Of a stretch of 64,000 nt of DNA, positions 25,390-38,833 are shown in pieces. Location: NCBI GenBank assembly GCA_037013685.1, contig CM072886.1:3968001-4032000 (forward strand). Reading direction: 5' to 3'. The stretch is from Acridotheres tristis. Its lineage: Eukaryota; Chordata; Aves; Passeriformes; Sturnidae. How positions within the stretch are numbered: position 1 is the first letter of the stretch; the number at the start of each line of letters is the position of its first letter. The notes under the pieces are model-generated. The model made no database searches and was not told where the DNA came from. It saw only the letters and a list, made by a program, of their open reading frames with translations. The position numbers and the translations under genes were made by a program.

Positions 25390-26965
25390 AGACTCCACAA
25401 AAAAGATGTTAGCTGGGAGATGATTATTTCCCATCCCTCCAATGCACTTTTTCCCTGCCAGATTTTCCTTGTTATCTCCTGCTGAACTTTCACAGCAAGA
25501 GGACCTTGAAGATGAAGTCAAGCATGAGGTTTAACTGTACCCATTTTGGCAGCCCTAGAGGGGCCTTTAGTGCTTTTCTTCAAGTTGTTCCAAGATTTTC
25601 TTCTGTGTCACCAAGGAGAGTCCTGCAAAGGAGTAAGGGAGTTTGCCAGCCTGTTAACCTGGGCTACACAGAGGAAATGAAAAGCACAAATTTCCCAGTG
25701 TACTTGACTCTCTCCCTGGTGCAGAAAATCTGTCCCACCCTTGAGTTCCTGAAACATGCAGAGCATCTCCAAGAGTCCTGAGGTCTGTGCTGTAGGACAA
25801 CCCTATGAAGAGAAGCTACCAGAGGTCTAAAAGTGCTGAAATCTGACTGAACCCACACAAGAAGGGGAAGTAAATGTGAAAAAGGGTTTGAAACAGTGAA
25901 CAGTGACAGTAGCAAAAACAAACAAACAAAAGTATCTGTTTTTCCCCCTTGTCATTTTAAATCCCAAAATGATGGCATGGCCATGTATTTCATAGGACTG
26001 TTGCTATTCCTTGAGAGCTCTTTCTGCTCATGTGGGCAAAGGGGACATGAGGGCTCTGGAAAAAGGGACAATTTATGTGAGTATCACTGCAAGCATCCCA
26101 TTTCCTTAGGAAGCTCTCTGAAAGGGCAGGGTTTGCGTTTTCTTTTTCCTTTTTTTTTTCTTTAAGAAAAGATTCCTGCTCTTGCCCCAGAGCCTGGATC
26201 TCTGCAAACTGAGGACCAGAGTCCCTTTGCCACGTGTGTGGTGTCTTTGTGCTCTCCAGTATCACCTGGGTGTTTGGTTACTGTCCTTGGGGAGGGATTT
26301 TCCATCCAATGATGAGGATCCTCAGTTTCCCACTGTTTTTTTCCTGCTCCATTGCTTTGATCAGCTGAGCTCTTTTTGAGACAAGGCTTGACCCCACAGC
26401 AGGGGTGTCTTGGCAGGGCCTGGCTGGGACCCAGCTGGAGGATCAGAGAGCAACCCTGGGCTCCCTCAGGACCCATCACAGGGATGTGCCAAGCAAACCT
26501 TATCTCAGCAGAGAAAATACCACGTATGGTATGGGCTTTGCAGTGCTTGTGCCAGCTGAAACACAACCATGAGGCTGCTTGCTTCTTGTTTGTCCAACAG
26601 CCTTCACAAAGCTGGGGAATGCCATAAGAAGAGCTGGAAAATTGCAATTCTTCATCTTCTACCCACTTCTGCTGTCAGCCTCTAGCTTGAAGCCTGAACA
26701 TTCAAGGAAAAGCACAGGTGATTGGTTTCTACAGGCCCAGGCAGTGGACACAGGTTTATTTGTGCCTAAACAGCATGGAGATCATGGGATGGAGGTTTGT
26801 CTCTGGGCTGCTGAGCACTGTGATTCTGGTGGGGTTGCATCCAGCTCAGTGCTGTGCACAGCTGGGATGCAGAAGCAGGTGGATAACATGGTACTGCTCA
26901 CTCTGAGCAGAGACCAAGCCTGGGGTCCCAGCACCACATCCCCAGGATGCAGAAAGATGCAGATG

Positions 26966-27085
26966 CTTGGATGTAAGAATAATAAGAAATAGTAATTGTA
27001 GTAATAAATTACTATAACTGATATATACGACTACTATTTATATATCAATTATTATCCTAATAATACTATTTTACTAATAATTGTG
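26966..27085. repeat. AT-rich island with inverted repeats
   Basis: The stretch is about 80-85 percent A+T. TAGTAAT at 26999-27005 pairs with ATTACTA at 27008-27014 across two bases. CAATTATTA at 27046-27054 pairs perfectly with TAATAATTG at 27075-27083 across a 20-base loop. Confidence 0.75.
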
Positions 27086-28318
27086 TGATCACTTCTGGAC
27101 CCCCTGACCAATACAGGCTTAAGGCAGCCCTTCCCCAAGAAATAATTGCTCTATACTCTGACTGGAAGTCAAGAAGTGGGAAAACACAGGGTTATAACAA
27201 CTTCAAAGATAACTAGGGGCAGGTTTCCATATAGAGATGGGAAGCTCTTCTCCATCCACAGTCTAGTGCCCTGCAGGGCTGTGGCTTAAATCTGTGCTGA
27301 CACAGCACAGTATTGCATTTAATTCTGTATTTCTGTTCCAGGGCTGGTTTTCTCCAGCAATACCTCTGTGCTGAATAAGCCCTTGGCTCGTCTGATCTCC
27401 TCTTGGGTGACAGTGGCTTGGTTTGGCAGTCTGTGTTTCACCAGGATCAGCTCAGCGGGTGCTGTGCTGTTGCACTGGCCACGATCTCTCCATCTGTTTG
27501 GATACGTTCTTTCCTGGTGGGAGTTTAGTTTTCCTTGCCTTAAAAGGAGACAGCCCTCACCACTGATATATCTTCTCCCCTTGCTCCTCACCGTAGTTTT
27601 CATCAGCTGATGGCACATCTGTATTCCTGGGAAACTGAGCTGTCCTTAACATCCAATTCCTCTCTGTCTCCTGCTCTGCAGGCAGTGATGCATCTTTGCC
27701 AATTTACTGAGGAATTAGCTGGGGATAAGGATCTGTGTACACTTTATACTTTGCTTCCCAACACTCACCATTAATAATGAGCATGCCCTTTATGACCCGA
27801 GCCTTGTTTTAAATGAATGCAAAATATTGGCCCTTTTCTTGGTGATCCATAGCCCTTGCAGCCATGCACTGTTTTCTGGAAGGATTCCAAGTGTTTTGGA
27901 GCAATGCACTGGAATACATCACAAATGAACCAGTTTTGCTTGTCTAAGTTTTGTCTCTGGGGATTTGGGAGGGATGGCAGGGGAGGAGAGGGATGAATAT
28001 TTATTAGCTTTTAATCAAAGAAAGTGCTCTCTGTAACCAGACAGGCTACTGTCTGTATCTGATCCAAGAGAGACATCAAGATCCCTGTTCTTTGCTGTGC
28101 TGCAGCTCGTGCCCCTCTGAGCTGAGCAAATGGCTTGTAAAGCACTCCAAGAGTGCTCCTGTCTCTCTTTAGATTTTGCTGCATCCCCATTTTCCTGGTC
28201 ACGTTCACCCGGGATTCTCCTGGAAAAAACAGTCTCTGGATGAGTGGAGATGAACAGCAAAGTGCACGTGCTGTGACCCTGAGAGAGGAGGTGCATTTTG
28301 AGTAAGTTTGCACACATT

Positions 28319-28422
28319 TGAGCAGCCTGGCCTAGTAAAAGGTGTCCCTGCCCATGGCAGGGGCTGAGAATGAGATGATCTTTAACGTCCCTTTCAACTC
28401 AAACCATCCTGTGATTCTGTGA
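28319..28422 (+). mobile_element. CR1 LINE, short 3' fragment
   Basis: Plus-strand orientation: GAGCAGCCTGGCCTAG, then AAGGTGTCCCTGCCCATGGC, a gatctttaacgtccctttcaactc block, and the terminal TGTGATTCTGTG. About 104 bp of the 3' end are kept, including the diagnostic terminal octamer-like end. It has no coding capacity. Confidence 0.93.
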
Positions 28423-31400
28423 GTCAGAATTTGTACACTGACTGTACATCCTGGGTACCCTGAATAAGCCCTGCAGACCCCATCCTGGATACTCCGAGCA
28501 GGGAAAAATAAAACTTCTCAAGTAGAAAGGAGAGAAGATACCAAGCAGCAGAAAGCTGGAGCTGTGGAGCAGAGCTGAGCTGGGATGCAGGGTTTTGTGG
28601 AAGTGTTTGCCAGAGTCAAACTGTGTGTGTGACAGCCCCTGGTCCTGCAGTCTTAACCTGCTGGCAGTGGGATGCAAAGTCAGTGGGGATACTCCATCCC
28701 TTTGCATTGCACGGTGTCAGGATGAAAGGTTTGCATCCTGCTGCTCTGTGATGCAGGAATTCTCTGCAGACCCACAAAGGGGGGTTAAAGGTGGGACCCC
28801 AATGCTTGGCTCATGCTTGGGTGTGCCCACTTGAACACCTCTGTGTCACGAGAGGACAGGCACCAATGGGGAGCCCCAAATCTCTAAGGCAATATTCTTT
28901 ATTCTGCACTAAGCCAGGCACCAGGCATTCACAATGGTCCATACTGCTAAATTGTCATCCAGCTCCTTGGCACAGCATCCTCCTCTCCCAGAGAGGGCCT
29001 GGGGACTCTTCAAGGGCTGGCATGGGGCAGGGACCAGCCCCAGCTGTCAGCATGGCTGAGGCCACCCTGGATAGGGTTTGGAGAGGAGAAGAGGGTTTGG
29101 TTTGTAGGCCTGTGTTGTGCCATCTGGCCAACTGCTCTTAGCCCCTTTTATTTGCTAGTATAGATATGGTCTCCTTATTCAGCAAATCCTGACCGTGAAA
29201 CCAAGGGACCACATGTCCCACCCTGTTGGAAATGCAGCTTCCCAACTAAAAACATCTGGTAGAAACCCTCTATTTGTGAAAGACAAAACAGAAAATGCCA
29301 ACAAACAATGCTGCAGGGATCAGATGAGATCAAGCCAAAGCTAGATCACCCCTGAGCAGTCCAGGGCTGAATTTTACCCTAAGAGACTATTGCAGGAGCA
29401 AAGTCTTGGGCACATGCTGTCTCTTTCTGCCAGACTGCTCAGGCTGCCTCTGTGGCTGCTGCCTCAGCAGCTCACACAGCTCTCCAGGCAGAGAGGGATG
29501 GGCACACCAATACCTCGGTTACAGACCAGGAACTGAGGGGTTAAACGACTGAGAACTTAGCACACCAGAGAAAAAAATATCCCAAATCCCAGGGAAGGTG
29601 TTAGCCAGAGATTTCTCTTACTTCTCAGCTGGAATGTCTACCCCATCGATGTTCCAGCAGAGGACCTGGTGCAGGAGCACAGCTGCAGATTTTTAGGCTG
29701 CCTCAGATGTGGACTGAGGGCTCTTTCTGCAGCAGGAGGTCCTGGGGGTGGGAAGGAGCTGTGTGTGTGTGCCCTGAATACAAAAGAGGGAAATATTTTT
29801 CTTATTTTCCCAAGCACACTTCTGTCAGCACTTGCTCTTCCACCTAAAAAGTGTCCATGCAGGAGGTCTTCTCCTGACCAGAACAGACTGGGGACACTGA
29901 CAGGGCAAAGCCTCTGAACATCTGGTATAAACAAAGTCAAGCCTCTGCTTCAGAAACAGCCACACAAAAGAGCCCAGGCACTTGAGTGACGATTCATGCA
30001 GCACAATGACACTGTCCCTGGTCACTGACTCCTTTGGGCTTGCATCAGGGCAGCTGCAGATGTCCTGCAAAGAGCAGCAGTGTGACAAGGGCATCACTGC
30101 AGAGCTGAGGAAGGCAGGGTCAGATGTCTTGAGAGTGATCACAGGGAAGCAATAAAGGAACCTCCAGATATGCATCAGAGCAGTGGCAGGATTATTCCCA
30201 GGTCCAGTGCAGGGGGAAATCACATCCTTGACATTAAGAGTGCAGTGAATGTCAAAGTAAATTCATAATTAATGTTGCACAGTAAAAAATCAAGCAAAAC
30301 TTTCAGCATCTTTGTCTTGTGGGTTTGCTTTGAGATGCCGGTGCTTGGGATAAAGGTTTGGCAGCAGGCAGTGTGCTGGGTCCTGTTGGGACATGCTGCA
30401 GGACACATCTTCCTTTTCTTCAAACAGCACAAATGGATGACTGGGGATTACCACCAAGGGCCCATCAGCACCTTTCAAGAGACAGGATCAAGATCCTGAG
30501 GCACCAAGGGCAGGTCCCATGAGCCCTCAGAGCCCAGCTGTCAGCTCAGCCTGAAGATACCCCAGAGCTCTGCTCTCTCTGCCTATTTGAGCAGCCCCAT
30601 GCACTTGGCTCTTGTACACAGCTCTGCCAGACAGTCCCTTCCCTGGCATTTCAGTCCTGCCTCAGCCTCCTCCTTTTCCCCAAGCTGCTCTTCAGAGCAG
30701 CCTCTCTCCACAGCACCTTCTGCAGAGCCACACCACAGCTCATCCATCTCCTGCCAGCACGGCTGGCCGACAGCTCTGACTAAACAGCACCTTCCAGCCT
30801 CCTAACAAGGTCAGAGGGAATCTGACTTTTCTGGATCAGGGAAAAAAGTCAGACACTTCTACCCTACCTCCAGCCCTTTTTTTATTCCCATTTCTCTCCT
30901 TTTGCTTTCCCAGGAGGATTCAGGGGCTCTTTGCTATGCTGCCGAGACACCGCTGTAGTAGAGAAATGGAAAAAAATCTGGGTGTTACATGAACTGATGC
31001 CCACTTTTGGAAGTTTCAGAAAAAAACGTCCCAGGGAAGAGCTTTAGCCTTTTAAGTTTTGGGATGGCTCTCTGTGGGGGAGCTGTGAAGCTGAGGCTGT
31101 CAGCTGGGAGTGTTTGCCATGGATGGAGCACGGGTCACTCCCGGGATCAGCACAGCTCATGTCCAGGTGCACATTCCCAAATGGATTTGCTTCAACCTAT
31201 GGAACCCTGCCTTTGTGCTGGGATTTCTGGAGCTCATGCTTAGGGGGCCAGCAGCGTGTGCACAGTAGTGTTGGTGACACCTGCAAGATGCTCATCAGGG
31301 GAGAGATGGCTCTTTAGGGAGCCTGTCCCCTGAGAGGCTGGGGAAGGTCTGGATCAAAGCCTGGGGGTGTGTGATTATCAGCCTTTTAGGAGCTATAATC

Positions 31401-31731
31401 CCATTGAAAGGCTTTTTCCTCCAGGTGTGAAATGTCAGACATGGGTGCTAAGCAATTGAAGAGGGTGTTGTAAAACACGCTGGGGTTTTGCTGCTGCGTT
31501 TCCTTTATGCCTCCTGTGTGGCTCAGGGGCTTTTTGTGACCTCTGACATTTCCTAAACACCTTCTTGGTAAGATTCTTTTGACTTCCAAATATCTCAGCC
31601 AAAAAGTTTTTATGTATAAATATAGGCTTTACTTGGCATTCCCCTGAGAAAAAAAAAGGAAAAGAAAAAAATAAGAAGTAGATTTTGATGCAGTGTTTTA
31701 CCTACTGTTTTATTCCTACGAGGATAATTTT
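28423..31731. other. Unique non-coding DNA, nothing recognised
   Basis: No recognisable gene or interspersed repeat. Open frames near 28399-28834, 29638-29940 and 30587-30805 overlap with opposite-strand frames and lack domains. Confidence 0.5.
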
Positions 31732-31900
31732 ATAGAATCACAGAATACCTGGTTGGAAGGGACTTAAAGCATGAGCTGGTTCAACCTTTCTTGGCAAAAG
31801 GTGGCCCACCTGAATATTAAATGTGCCCAACTCTGGGGAATCCAACACTTCCCTGGGGAGATTATTCCAATGGCTGATTGTTCTCATTGGAACGGGATGA
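31732..31900 (-). mobile_element. CR1 LINE, diverged 3' fragment
   Basis: The plus strand starts ATAGAATCACAGAATACCTGG followed by ttggaagggacttaaagc, and later an acttccctggggagattattcc and ggctgattgttctcatt block. This matches a different CR1 subfamily from the copies at 13.6 and 28.3 kb, with several small gaps. It lies in minus orientation with the 3' terminus at the low coordinate. Confidence 0.88.
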
Positions 31901-33654
31901 ATCGGTGATACAAAAACCGAGAATAGACCAAATCAAATGCTGTAAAATCCTTCATTCCTCAGGGAGCAACAACCCTTCCAAGTGACCCAGAGGCAGCAGC
32001 ACATCCTCTGTCTCTGGAGGGCAGAAGAACATTAGAAATGCAGGGCATGTACAGGCAACAGGGCATTAATCATCCCCAAGGGACTCACAGACAATCCCCA
32101 TGGTGAAGAAGAGGCATCAGATGAATCAGGGCAGGATTGAGGAAGGACAGAGCTGGAGCAGAATGACCCCTCCCTCTGCCACCAGAGATTTCTCTGTGCA
32201 CAGGCTGCTGTTAGTCCCACCCAAGCACGCACAGGACAGCTCTGGGCAGTCCCAGAAAAGCTTTTCTCTGGCCTGAGCAGCAACATTTCATCACTTGTCA
32301 TCCAGCCCTCTGCGAGTTCTCATGCTGTGTCACTGGCACAGTGGCTGCAGCGGGAGCCTCAGCAGGGAAATGTTAATGAAAATCATCTATCAAAGGCAGG
32401 GCAGGACTCCAGGCAGATAGATGAGGGCACTGGCACTGAGACTGTGCTTCCAAGTGTGGGAGCTGCTGGGGGAAGCCTTGACAAGAAGCTTTGTTTTCAC
32501 TGCAAGGCTCTTGTGCTCCTAGTCCACACCTGGATGGAGGGGACAGGGCCACCAAGCAATAGGGTTTAGTGCTGGTGGGTTTAGGGTTGGACTTGTTTCC
32601 CAGCTGAAGGTGTGGAGAAAACTGTGTTCTCTTCTCCAAGGGCATGGCTTGTGCATGAGAGATTTGGCCTCCAATTCCCTTCATTCCTCTATTTATCCCA
32701 CAATAAATTCATCACTTGTAGCCCAGGGGTGGTCTGAGATCTCCTGCATGAGAGGTGGTACCAGCAAGAATCCTCAGTCTTCTGCTGGGAAGGGAAGGGT
32801 GGAGATGACAGAGAAAGAGCCAGGCACTGCAGCCCATGGCTTTTCTTGGCACCCAGCAGTGAACAGACCCAAGTGTGAGGTGACTGATCTCTTCTGCAGC
32901 ACTGAACCCTCCTTGAAGGGGTCTCAAAACCTTGTGTGGATCATAAAGTGCTGTTCAGACACCCTTTATTTGGGGAAATAAAGGTGCTTTTCATATTTGT
33001 GGGGCCATACCTGCCTTCCTCCCACCAGAGCTACACCTGGGCATTTCTTGGTGTCTTTCAGCAGGAGTGAGGTCCTGCAGCCTCTGCATCCCCTGTGAGC
33101 TTCTGGATGGACCCTGCTGGCTCTGCAACCTCCCAGGCTGAGGCTCAAGCAGTCATGAGGACCCTGACTCTGCCCCAAATCCTATGCTTAGTTTAACAAA
33201 ATGTGGTTGAAATCATAAAGAGTAATCCTTGCCAGGCCCCACACAGAAGTCTCACCATGATGGTGAAGTTTCAGCAGATCTTATCCACAGGGGAAATACT
33301 CCTCATCTCCCAGGCTTCACAATCTGCATTCTAAAGCTCCTCACCCAGAAGTGTCTGTGTTTTCAGTGCCACCTTGCAATAGCTTTGGGGAGCAAAGTTA
33401 AAAAATAGGCTTTTTTATCTTCTTTTCTTCTTTTTGTTCTGACAAGCAGTTGTACTTTCCTGAATTCAAAGGGGGTTTTCAGGTAAAATGAGAATTTCCT
33501 TAGAAAAATGTCAGCTTTGGTAGAAATGTTTTAATACTTTTGAAAACAACAAGCTTAAAAACATAGGGTTTTCCCCTTCTCTTTCTTCCTTACTTTCTCC
33601 CAAAAACAGGTGGGCAGGGAGGGGGAGGAAGATAGAATATTTTCTGTTTTCTTT

Positions 33655-33696
<42 letters not shown>

Positions 33697-35855
33697 ATTA
33701 ACACATTTCCAGGATTTTTTTTTTTTTGTTATTCTGTTCAGACCGTTTTGCTTTTTTTTTCCATGGAAAAAGACCATCTTTTAAAAACCAGCTTCAGTTG
33801 CTGTTTTTCTATAATTATACCCCAAAGTCTGGGAACTAGGGCAGAGGAGGCAATGAGCAGAGAGAGCACTACAGTGCAGACAGCCCGAGTACCAAGCACG
33901 TTGTGGGATTTTGCAACTGTCCTGTCTCAGCCATGTGGCACGTGGGGCTTGTTCCTGGGTAGCACTGCTTCTTTCCCTTTTAAACATCCATCAGCTTTTA
34001 TGCCATTTTTGCTGAAAGTTGTAAAGAAGGAAGCAAAAAGATCATGTAGCTGCCATTAGGATGAACTATCTAATTAGTGTGCAAAAGCACTTGCCTCCGG
34101 GAGGGAGAATGAATTAAATGACCTGCGGCAGAGGGTGATTCATTCCTGCTCTGCTCTTGCATTTCCCCTCTCGTGACATGAATCACTTGCCCACCAGCCT
34201 GTGCAGGGAGGAGGGCAGAGCTCCTGCATCAGCCTGTGGGGCCAGTCTGAAGGACTCAGACCCAAACCATCGTGAGCAGCCAGCCAGGTTCCCTTCTCTT
34301 TAGCGAGGAAGGTGTTTATTCAGGCCTCATGTAGTCATCCCATGGCTTTTTTACCTTGTGGAGAGAGTCTCACACCTCTCCTGGGGTACCAGCTCTGAGT
34401 GGAACATCCCCAGAGCATTTGTCTCTCACCCAGGAGGCTTCTCTGCTCTTTGCTGGTGCCTCTGGGCTTGTGATGCTTCTTGTGCCTCCCTCCTCTCCCT
34501 GCCCGCCTGCATTCACAGCCGGTGGCAGCCTCATGTCTTTGTGGACTGGCAGTCAAATGGTCAAAGTTGCTCAAGGGTTTTGGAAGTTTTTGGAAAAGCC
34601 GGGTCTGAGATGTGCACAGATAGGTCCTAGAGTCACAGAAGCCTCATTCCCCCAGGGAACTAGACCAAGACTCTTCCTAAGGTTGTAATGAAGCCTCTGG
34701 GAAGGTCTTGGAGGTGGCTTTAATACAGTGTTACCCTGACATGACTTCCCAAAGCAGAAATTACAAGACAAATTGTCATCAGTGCCTTCTTCCACCCCAT
34801 GAGGTTGGTGATAGGAGCAGAGGAATTCCCTGACTCTTTGCAGCATCCGGCCCTTTCCCCTGGAGCAGGCTGATGTCTGTGTCATTCCCCCAAATCCAGA
34901 CAGTCTCTGGACCATAAATCTGACTCAGGGAAAAACCCCAACCTGCCTCCTCCACAGGACTGGTGTGAGCAGTGACCACCTTCCTCCACAATCTGTATGG
35001 AAGAGGATGCTCAGACACTGCCTGAAGCACTCCAGGAGTTATAAGGATATTTTAACCTCCTTCTGAGTGAGAGATTAACTGTTCACTGGAGTAGTGCAGG
35101 ATTTAACAGGGAAAGTCAAGGTCCTTTGCTGCTTGGTGGGGCTGGGGCTTGCTTGTACTCTGTCAATGTGGTGGACTTGGGCAGAAAATCTTGGAAAAAT
35201 CTTTTAGGAAACAACAAAGCTCACTGCCTCACAAATCTGTCCTCTCCTTCCTGCTTTGGACATGCATACCCACAATCCTTGACCAGGTCACATTTGGAGT
35301 CCTGGTCAAGCTTGCCTCAGCTCCTTTCTTTTTGCTGAAAATATTTCTCTGCTGTTTCTGAGAAGACCCTGTTCTGCTGATGTGCAGTGCCTGTAGCTTT
35401 GGCCATCATGGTAAAACTGGGCTGGTCTTCTACCTCAATCTTCTGCCTTTGTATCACGAGTGACAAAAAAAGGCACTTAGAAAGGACATGGAAATGCAAT
35501 TAGTAGCCAAAACACATACTGTCAGGGGAAAAATTTGAAATATGTCACCACCAGAGTTGGACAAAAAAATGCTGTTGTGTCTTTTGTTAATTTTCCTTTG
35601 TTCTTTTCGAAAAAGTATTTATGGTAGACAAAAATGACACACTTCTGAAACATCCAGATGGCTGTTTCTACAGCTACTAATTCAAACTTCTGAATGGACT
35701 TGATCTTCATGCTTTAAGGAAGCAAAATTCCCTGTTGTTTAAAGGAATTTTTCATCAACCCTCTCATCTCCAGGAGAACTCCCAGATTGCTGGGCAGAAT
35801 AATGGTTTTTCTTCATTTTCCCACTGAAGCCGCTCCAGCTGTGTAAGAGCCTTAA
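31901..35855. other. Unique DNA with homopolymer tracts
   Basis: No gene is established. Poly(A) with a GA tail lies at 33659-33695 and T runs at about 33716-33727 and 33752-33760. The part 34030-34170 is a repeat-free, motif-rich block discussed as a possible conserved element. Confidence 0.5.
33659..33695. repeat. Poly(A) run followed by (GA)n
   Basis: Twenty-seven consecutive A bases followed by five GA units. The sequence upstream does not resemble a processed gene copy, so it is listed as a simple repeat. Confidence 0.9.
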
Positions 35856-36022
35856 ATCACAGAATCATAGAATAAGATCATAGAATCCTACCGTGGCTTG
35901 GGTTGGAAGGGACCTTAAAGATCATCCAACCCCCCTGCCATGGGCAAGGATGACACCCATGAGATCAGTTTGCCCAGGGTCCCAAGAAACCCAGCCTTAA
36001 ACACTTCCAAGGATGGAGCATG
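35856..36022 (-). mobile_element. CR1 LINE, 3' fragment with doubled end
   Basis: The plus strand carries ATCACAGAATCATAGAATAA and then GATCATAGAATCC, so the terminal repeat of the CR1 3' end is present more than once. It is followed by ggcttgggttggaagggacc, ttaaagatcatccaacccc and ctgccatgggcaagg. Similarity ends near cttccaaggatgga. A further weak resemblance (caattcccaggtctttctt, about 36201-36219) might be a remnant of the same element. Confidence 0.93.
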
Positions 36023-38833
36023 TCTGTGGGAGCATGGACGCTGACCTGGACACCTGCATGGAGGGTGCTCAAGCACAGGGATGGGTGATACTGCATCATT
36101 TCATTGAACAGAATCCTGTTTTGGGGCTGCAGAAAGATGAGTGCTTCCCTCACCACGTCAATGACCCCAGTGAGAGGTTCAAACTGTGGGGTCATTGACT
36201 GCAATTCCCAGGTCTTTCTTGAAGAGATTTCTTGTTTGTTAACAACTTCGCTGGTTAAATACTGGCATTTCCATTTCTGTCTGTAAAGCAGGTGTGAGTT
36301 CAGCCCAGGAGAGAGAGGACTCCAGGCTTTGACCTGCAGGCAGAGGTGCTGGCACCAGGTGAGTGATGGGGATGGTGACTTGGGGAGGCAGTTCGTGATG
36401 ACACCACCTCCCAAAACTGCCCACCTCCAGCCTGCCTGCTCTGACCAGACAGCTCTTAAATGCTCCAGATGGTGCCCCACAAGCACAGCTTGGCCAATCT
36501 CAGCCTGCCCCTTTCTTCTGACTCAGCCAACCTTGCCAAACAGCCATCGCTTCCCTCGAACATCAAAGGTCTTCATTAAACCCTGTCAGTCACGGGGCCA
36601 CCTTCCCCTGACTGATGTCCCTGTGTGACAATGAGCACCAGGGGATCCCAGCCTGCAGTGGGAGCTCAGCCTGGTTTCGGGGGGGGAACGTCCATTCATG
36701 TCATGCCACTTCCAATTGAGGATGTGCTCTTGGAGGCAGCGAGGTGGAAGGGGAGCTCGTACCAAGCCTGTGAGGCAGGTGTTGCAGCTGTAGGACTGTC
36801 CAAAGGGAGCTGCTGGATGAAACAGCCCCCACGTGTGAAAAGGCAGCCTTTCCCCCCTAGCCTGGTGGCACGTCCCCAGATGAGGAAGTGGTCTCCAGCC
36901 TCTGTCAGCTCCACTCACATCAGTCATGTCTGGTCGGGTCCTCTGATGGATGGAAACGGGCAGGAGCCATCACAAGCACTCCCCGTCAGCCCGGGGCTGC
37001 ATCCACAGAGATTGCACTTCAGGAGGTCACCTGCTGTGCTCCCTCCTGCACCCAGACAGAGGGGGTTTGTCTTCTCTCAGGAGGCTCCCTGGATAACGTA
37101 GGACATTCCCAGACAGCTGATTGCTGCATCAGCTGGCACAGGGTGCTACATGAAGGAATGGTTGTAGTGACCATCCCTCCCTCTCTTTATGTTTCAGGAC
37201 TGTGAGATCAAGCTTTGCAAAAGCCATGTCTGCTGTAAGCTCCAAAGCAGTTCTTCCTCCCTCAGTTGGTGTCCACAAGCAGCGTGTGGCACAGGGGACC
37301 TCTGTGTCCCATTCACAAAATCAGTTCCTGGAGAGGCTGCTGTTTCCAGAGCCCAGGAAGGGCTGTGAGCACACAGGAGGTTTTGAGCAGGTTAAGGACA
37401 TTCTCTCCACAAGGACATATCACCCACTTGGCAGTGGGCTGTGGTGTCATGGGGAGAGCTGAGTATGGGATCTGAATGCCTGGGTTGCTCTCTGAGATGA
37501 AACTGAAGTTGGGTTCCCCACTTGGGTGTTTAATTAAGAAAGATGCTCTCTTCCCATAAAATGTCCTTTCCATTCAAACACACTCCTTGCAACAGGTCTG
37601 TGGTGCCAGATGCTGATTTAATGCATGTGCAGGAGAATCCTGACCTTAATGCAGGTCTCTTTTTTTCTCCCTTGCTGGAGGAAACGCTTGCAAGTAATGT
37701 ACCATGTTACAGCCACAATAATGTTTAATGGTTGTGTCCTGTGACTGAGGTTAATGGCTAGTTAGGGAAGCTTTTACACTGAGGAATAAAAAAATGTATA
37801 AAATAAAGCTGGCAAGGAGCAAGAAACAGGGTAATGACAGATTCTGGCAGCTGCCTACCCCAACCTTCAGTCCCAAGGAGGTGGATGCTGTAAAAGCCAG
37901 CTCAGCAAGCCCTTCTCAGGGCATTGACTTTGCTAAATCTTTGGGAGGGTGAACAAGACACACAGCTCTGTGCAAGGAGCCTGCTGCAGATGGGTGAGAA
38001 TCTTCTGCTGCAAACAGACCTGGATATATTTCTTTGGTCCCCCATGGACTCACACAGGTTCTCACAGCCCTACCTTAAGCCTGGGGCAGCAAGCCAAGCC
38101 ACTCCAAAAGCCTCACAGTGCTGCTGACCCAGCCATCCTCGGTGGGTCACTCTGTCTCCCCCCTGTGTGCCTTCAGCAGGGCTCCACGTGCTCAGGTCTC
38201 CTTTGAAAGGCCACACAAACTGAATGGAAATGCTCACCTGTGTCTGTGGTCGCTGATGCTGGGCCCCAGGAGGAGACTGAGTCTCTTTGCTGGCTCCAGA
38301 CCAGCCCTGCACCAGGGGTTTTTTGTTAAGCCTCACCCTCCTTATGGTCCCCTTTCCCAGCTGAACTTCCAGTGTTCTGTAACCAGACTCCATTTATCTG
38401 TCTGTGGTTGCATGCTTGCCTCCCCCTGCTCCCCTTTTTTTTTTTTTTACAGTTATTACTAAAAGACTTTTTTCCCTCCCTCCTTTCTTCTTAATGATTT
38501 GCTGCATATAAAATAGGCCCCTGCTGTGCCTGCACTGGTGATAAATGAGAGCCAAGGGAGAAATCAGGGCTGGTGAGTGACCCAGGTCTTTCCTTTCCCA
38601 AGTTCTGAGCCGTGCCCAGTGTGCCAGCTGTGAGGCACTGCCCTCCCAGCTGCTGCCAGATGTGGCAACCCCTCCATCACCGCCTGCTCCCCCGTGGCAG
38701 GCACAGGGTTGGTCTCCAGAGTGGGAAGAAAGGGCTGGGAAAGGGAGAAGCCGTCTCTGCTCTGTTGGGGGCTTGCTGGCTGGGGACAGCAGGCCTGCAA
38801 ACTGGCTCCAGAGGCAGGACCAAATCAAGGTGA
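36023..38833. other. Unique non-coding DNA, no gene established
   Basis: A strong acceptor-like tract (CCCTCCCTCTCTTTATGTTTCAG) ends at about 37198 on the plus strand and is followed by an open frame to 37462, but no good donor or domain follows. A T run lies at 38437-38449. Confidence 0.45.

Larger units (their letters stand above)
24361..28318. other. Unique DNA with AT microsatellites
   Basis: No gene is established. It contains a TA run (25220-25253), an alternating purine-pyrimidine stretch (25346-25389), and an AT-rich island with inverted repeats (26966-27085). An octamer ATTTGCAT lies at 24986-24993. Confidence 0.5.

Noticed and set aside
33659..33695. Poly(A) run considered as the tail of a processed pseudogene
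   Set aside because: The adjoining 300 bp show no exon-joined coding remnant, no poly(A) signal in the right place and no target duplication.
37180..37462. Strong acceptor-like tract followed by an open frame on the plus strand
   Set aside because: No suitable donor before the stop and the peptide has no recognisable features. Pyrimidine-rich AG sites are frequent by chance.
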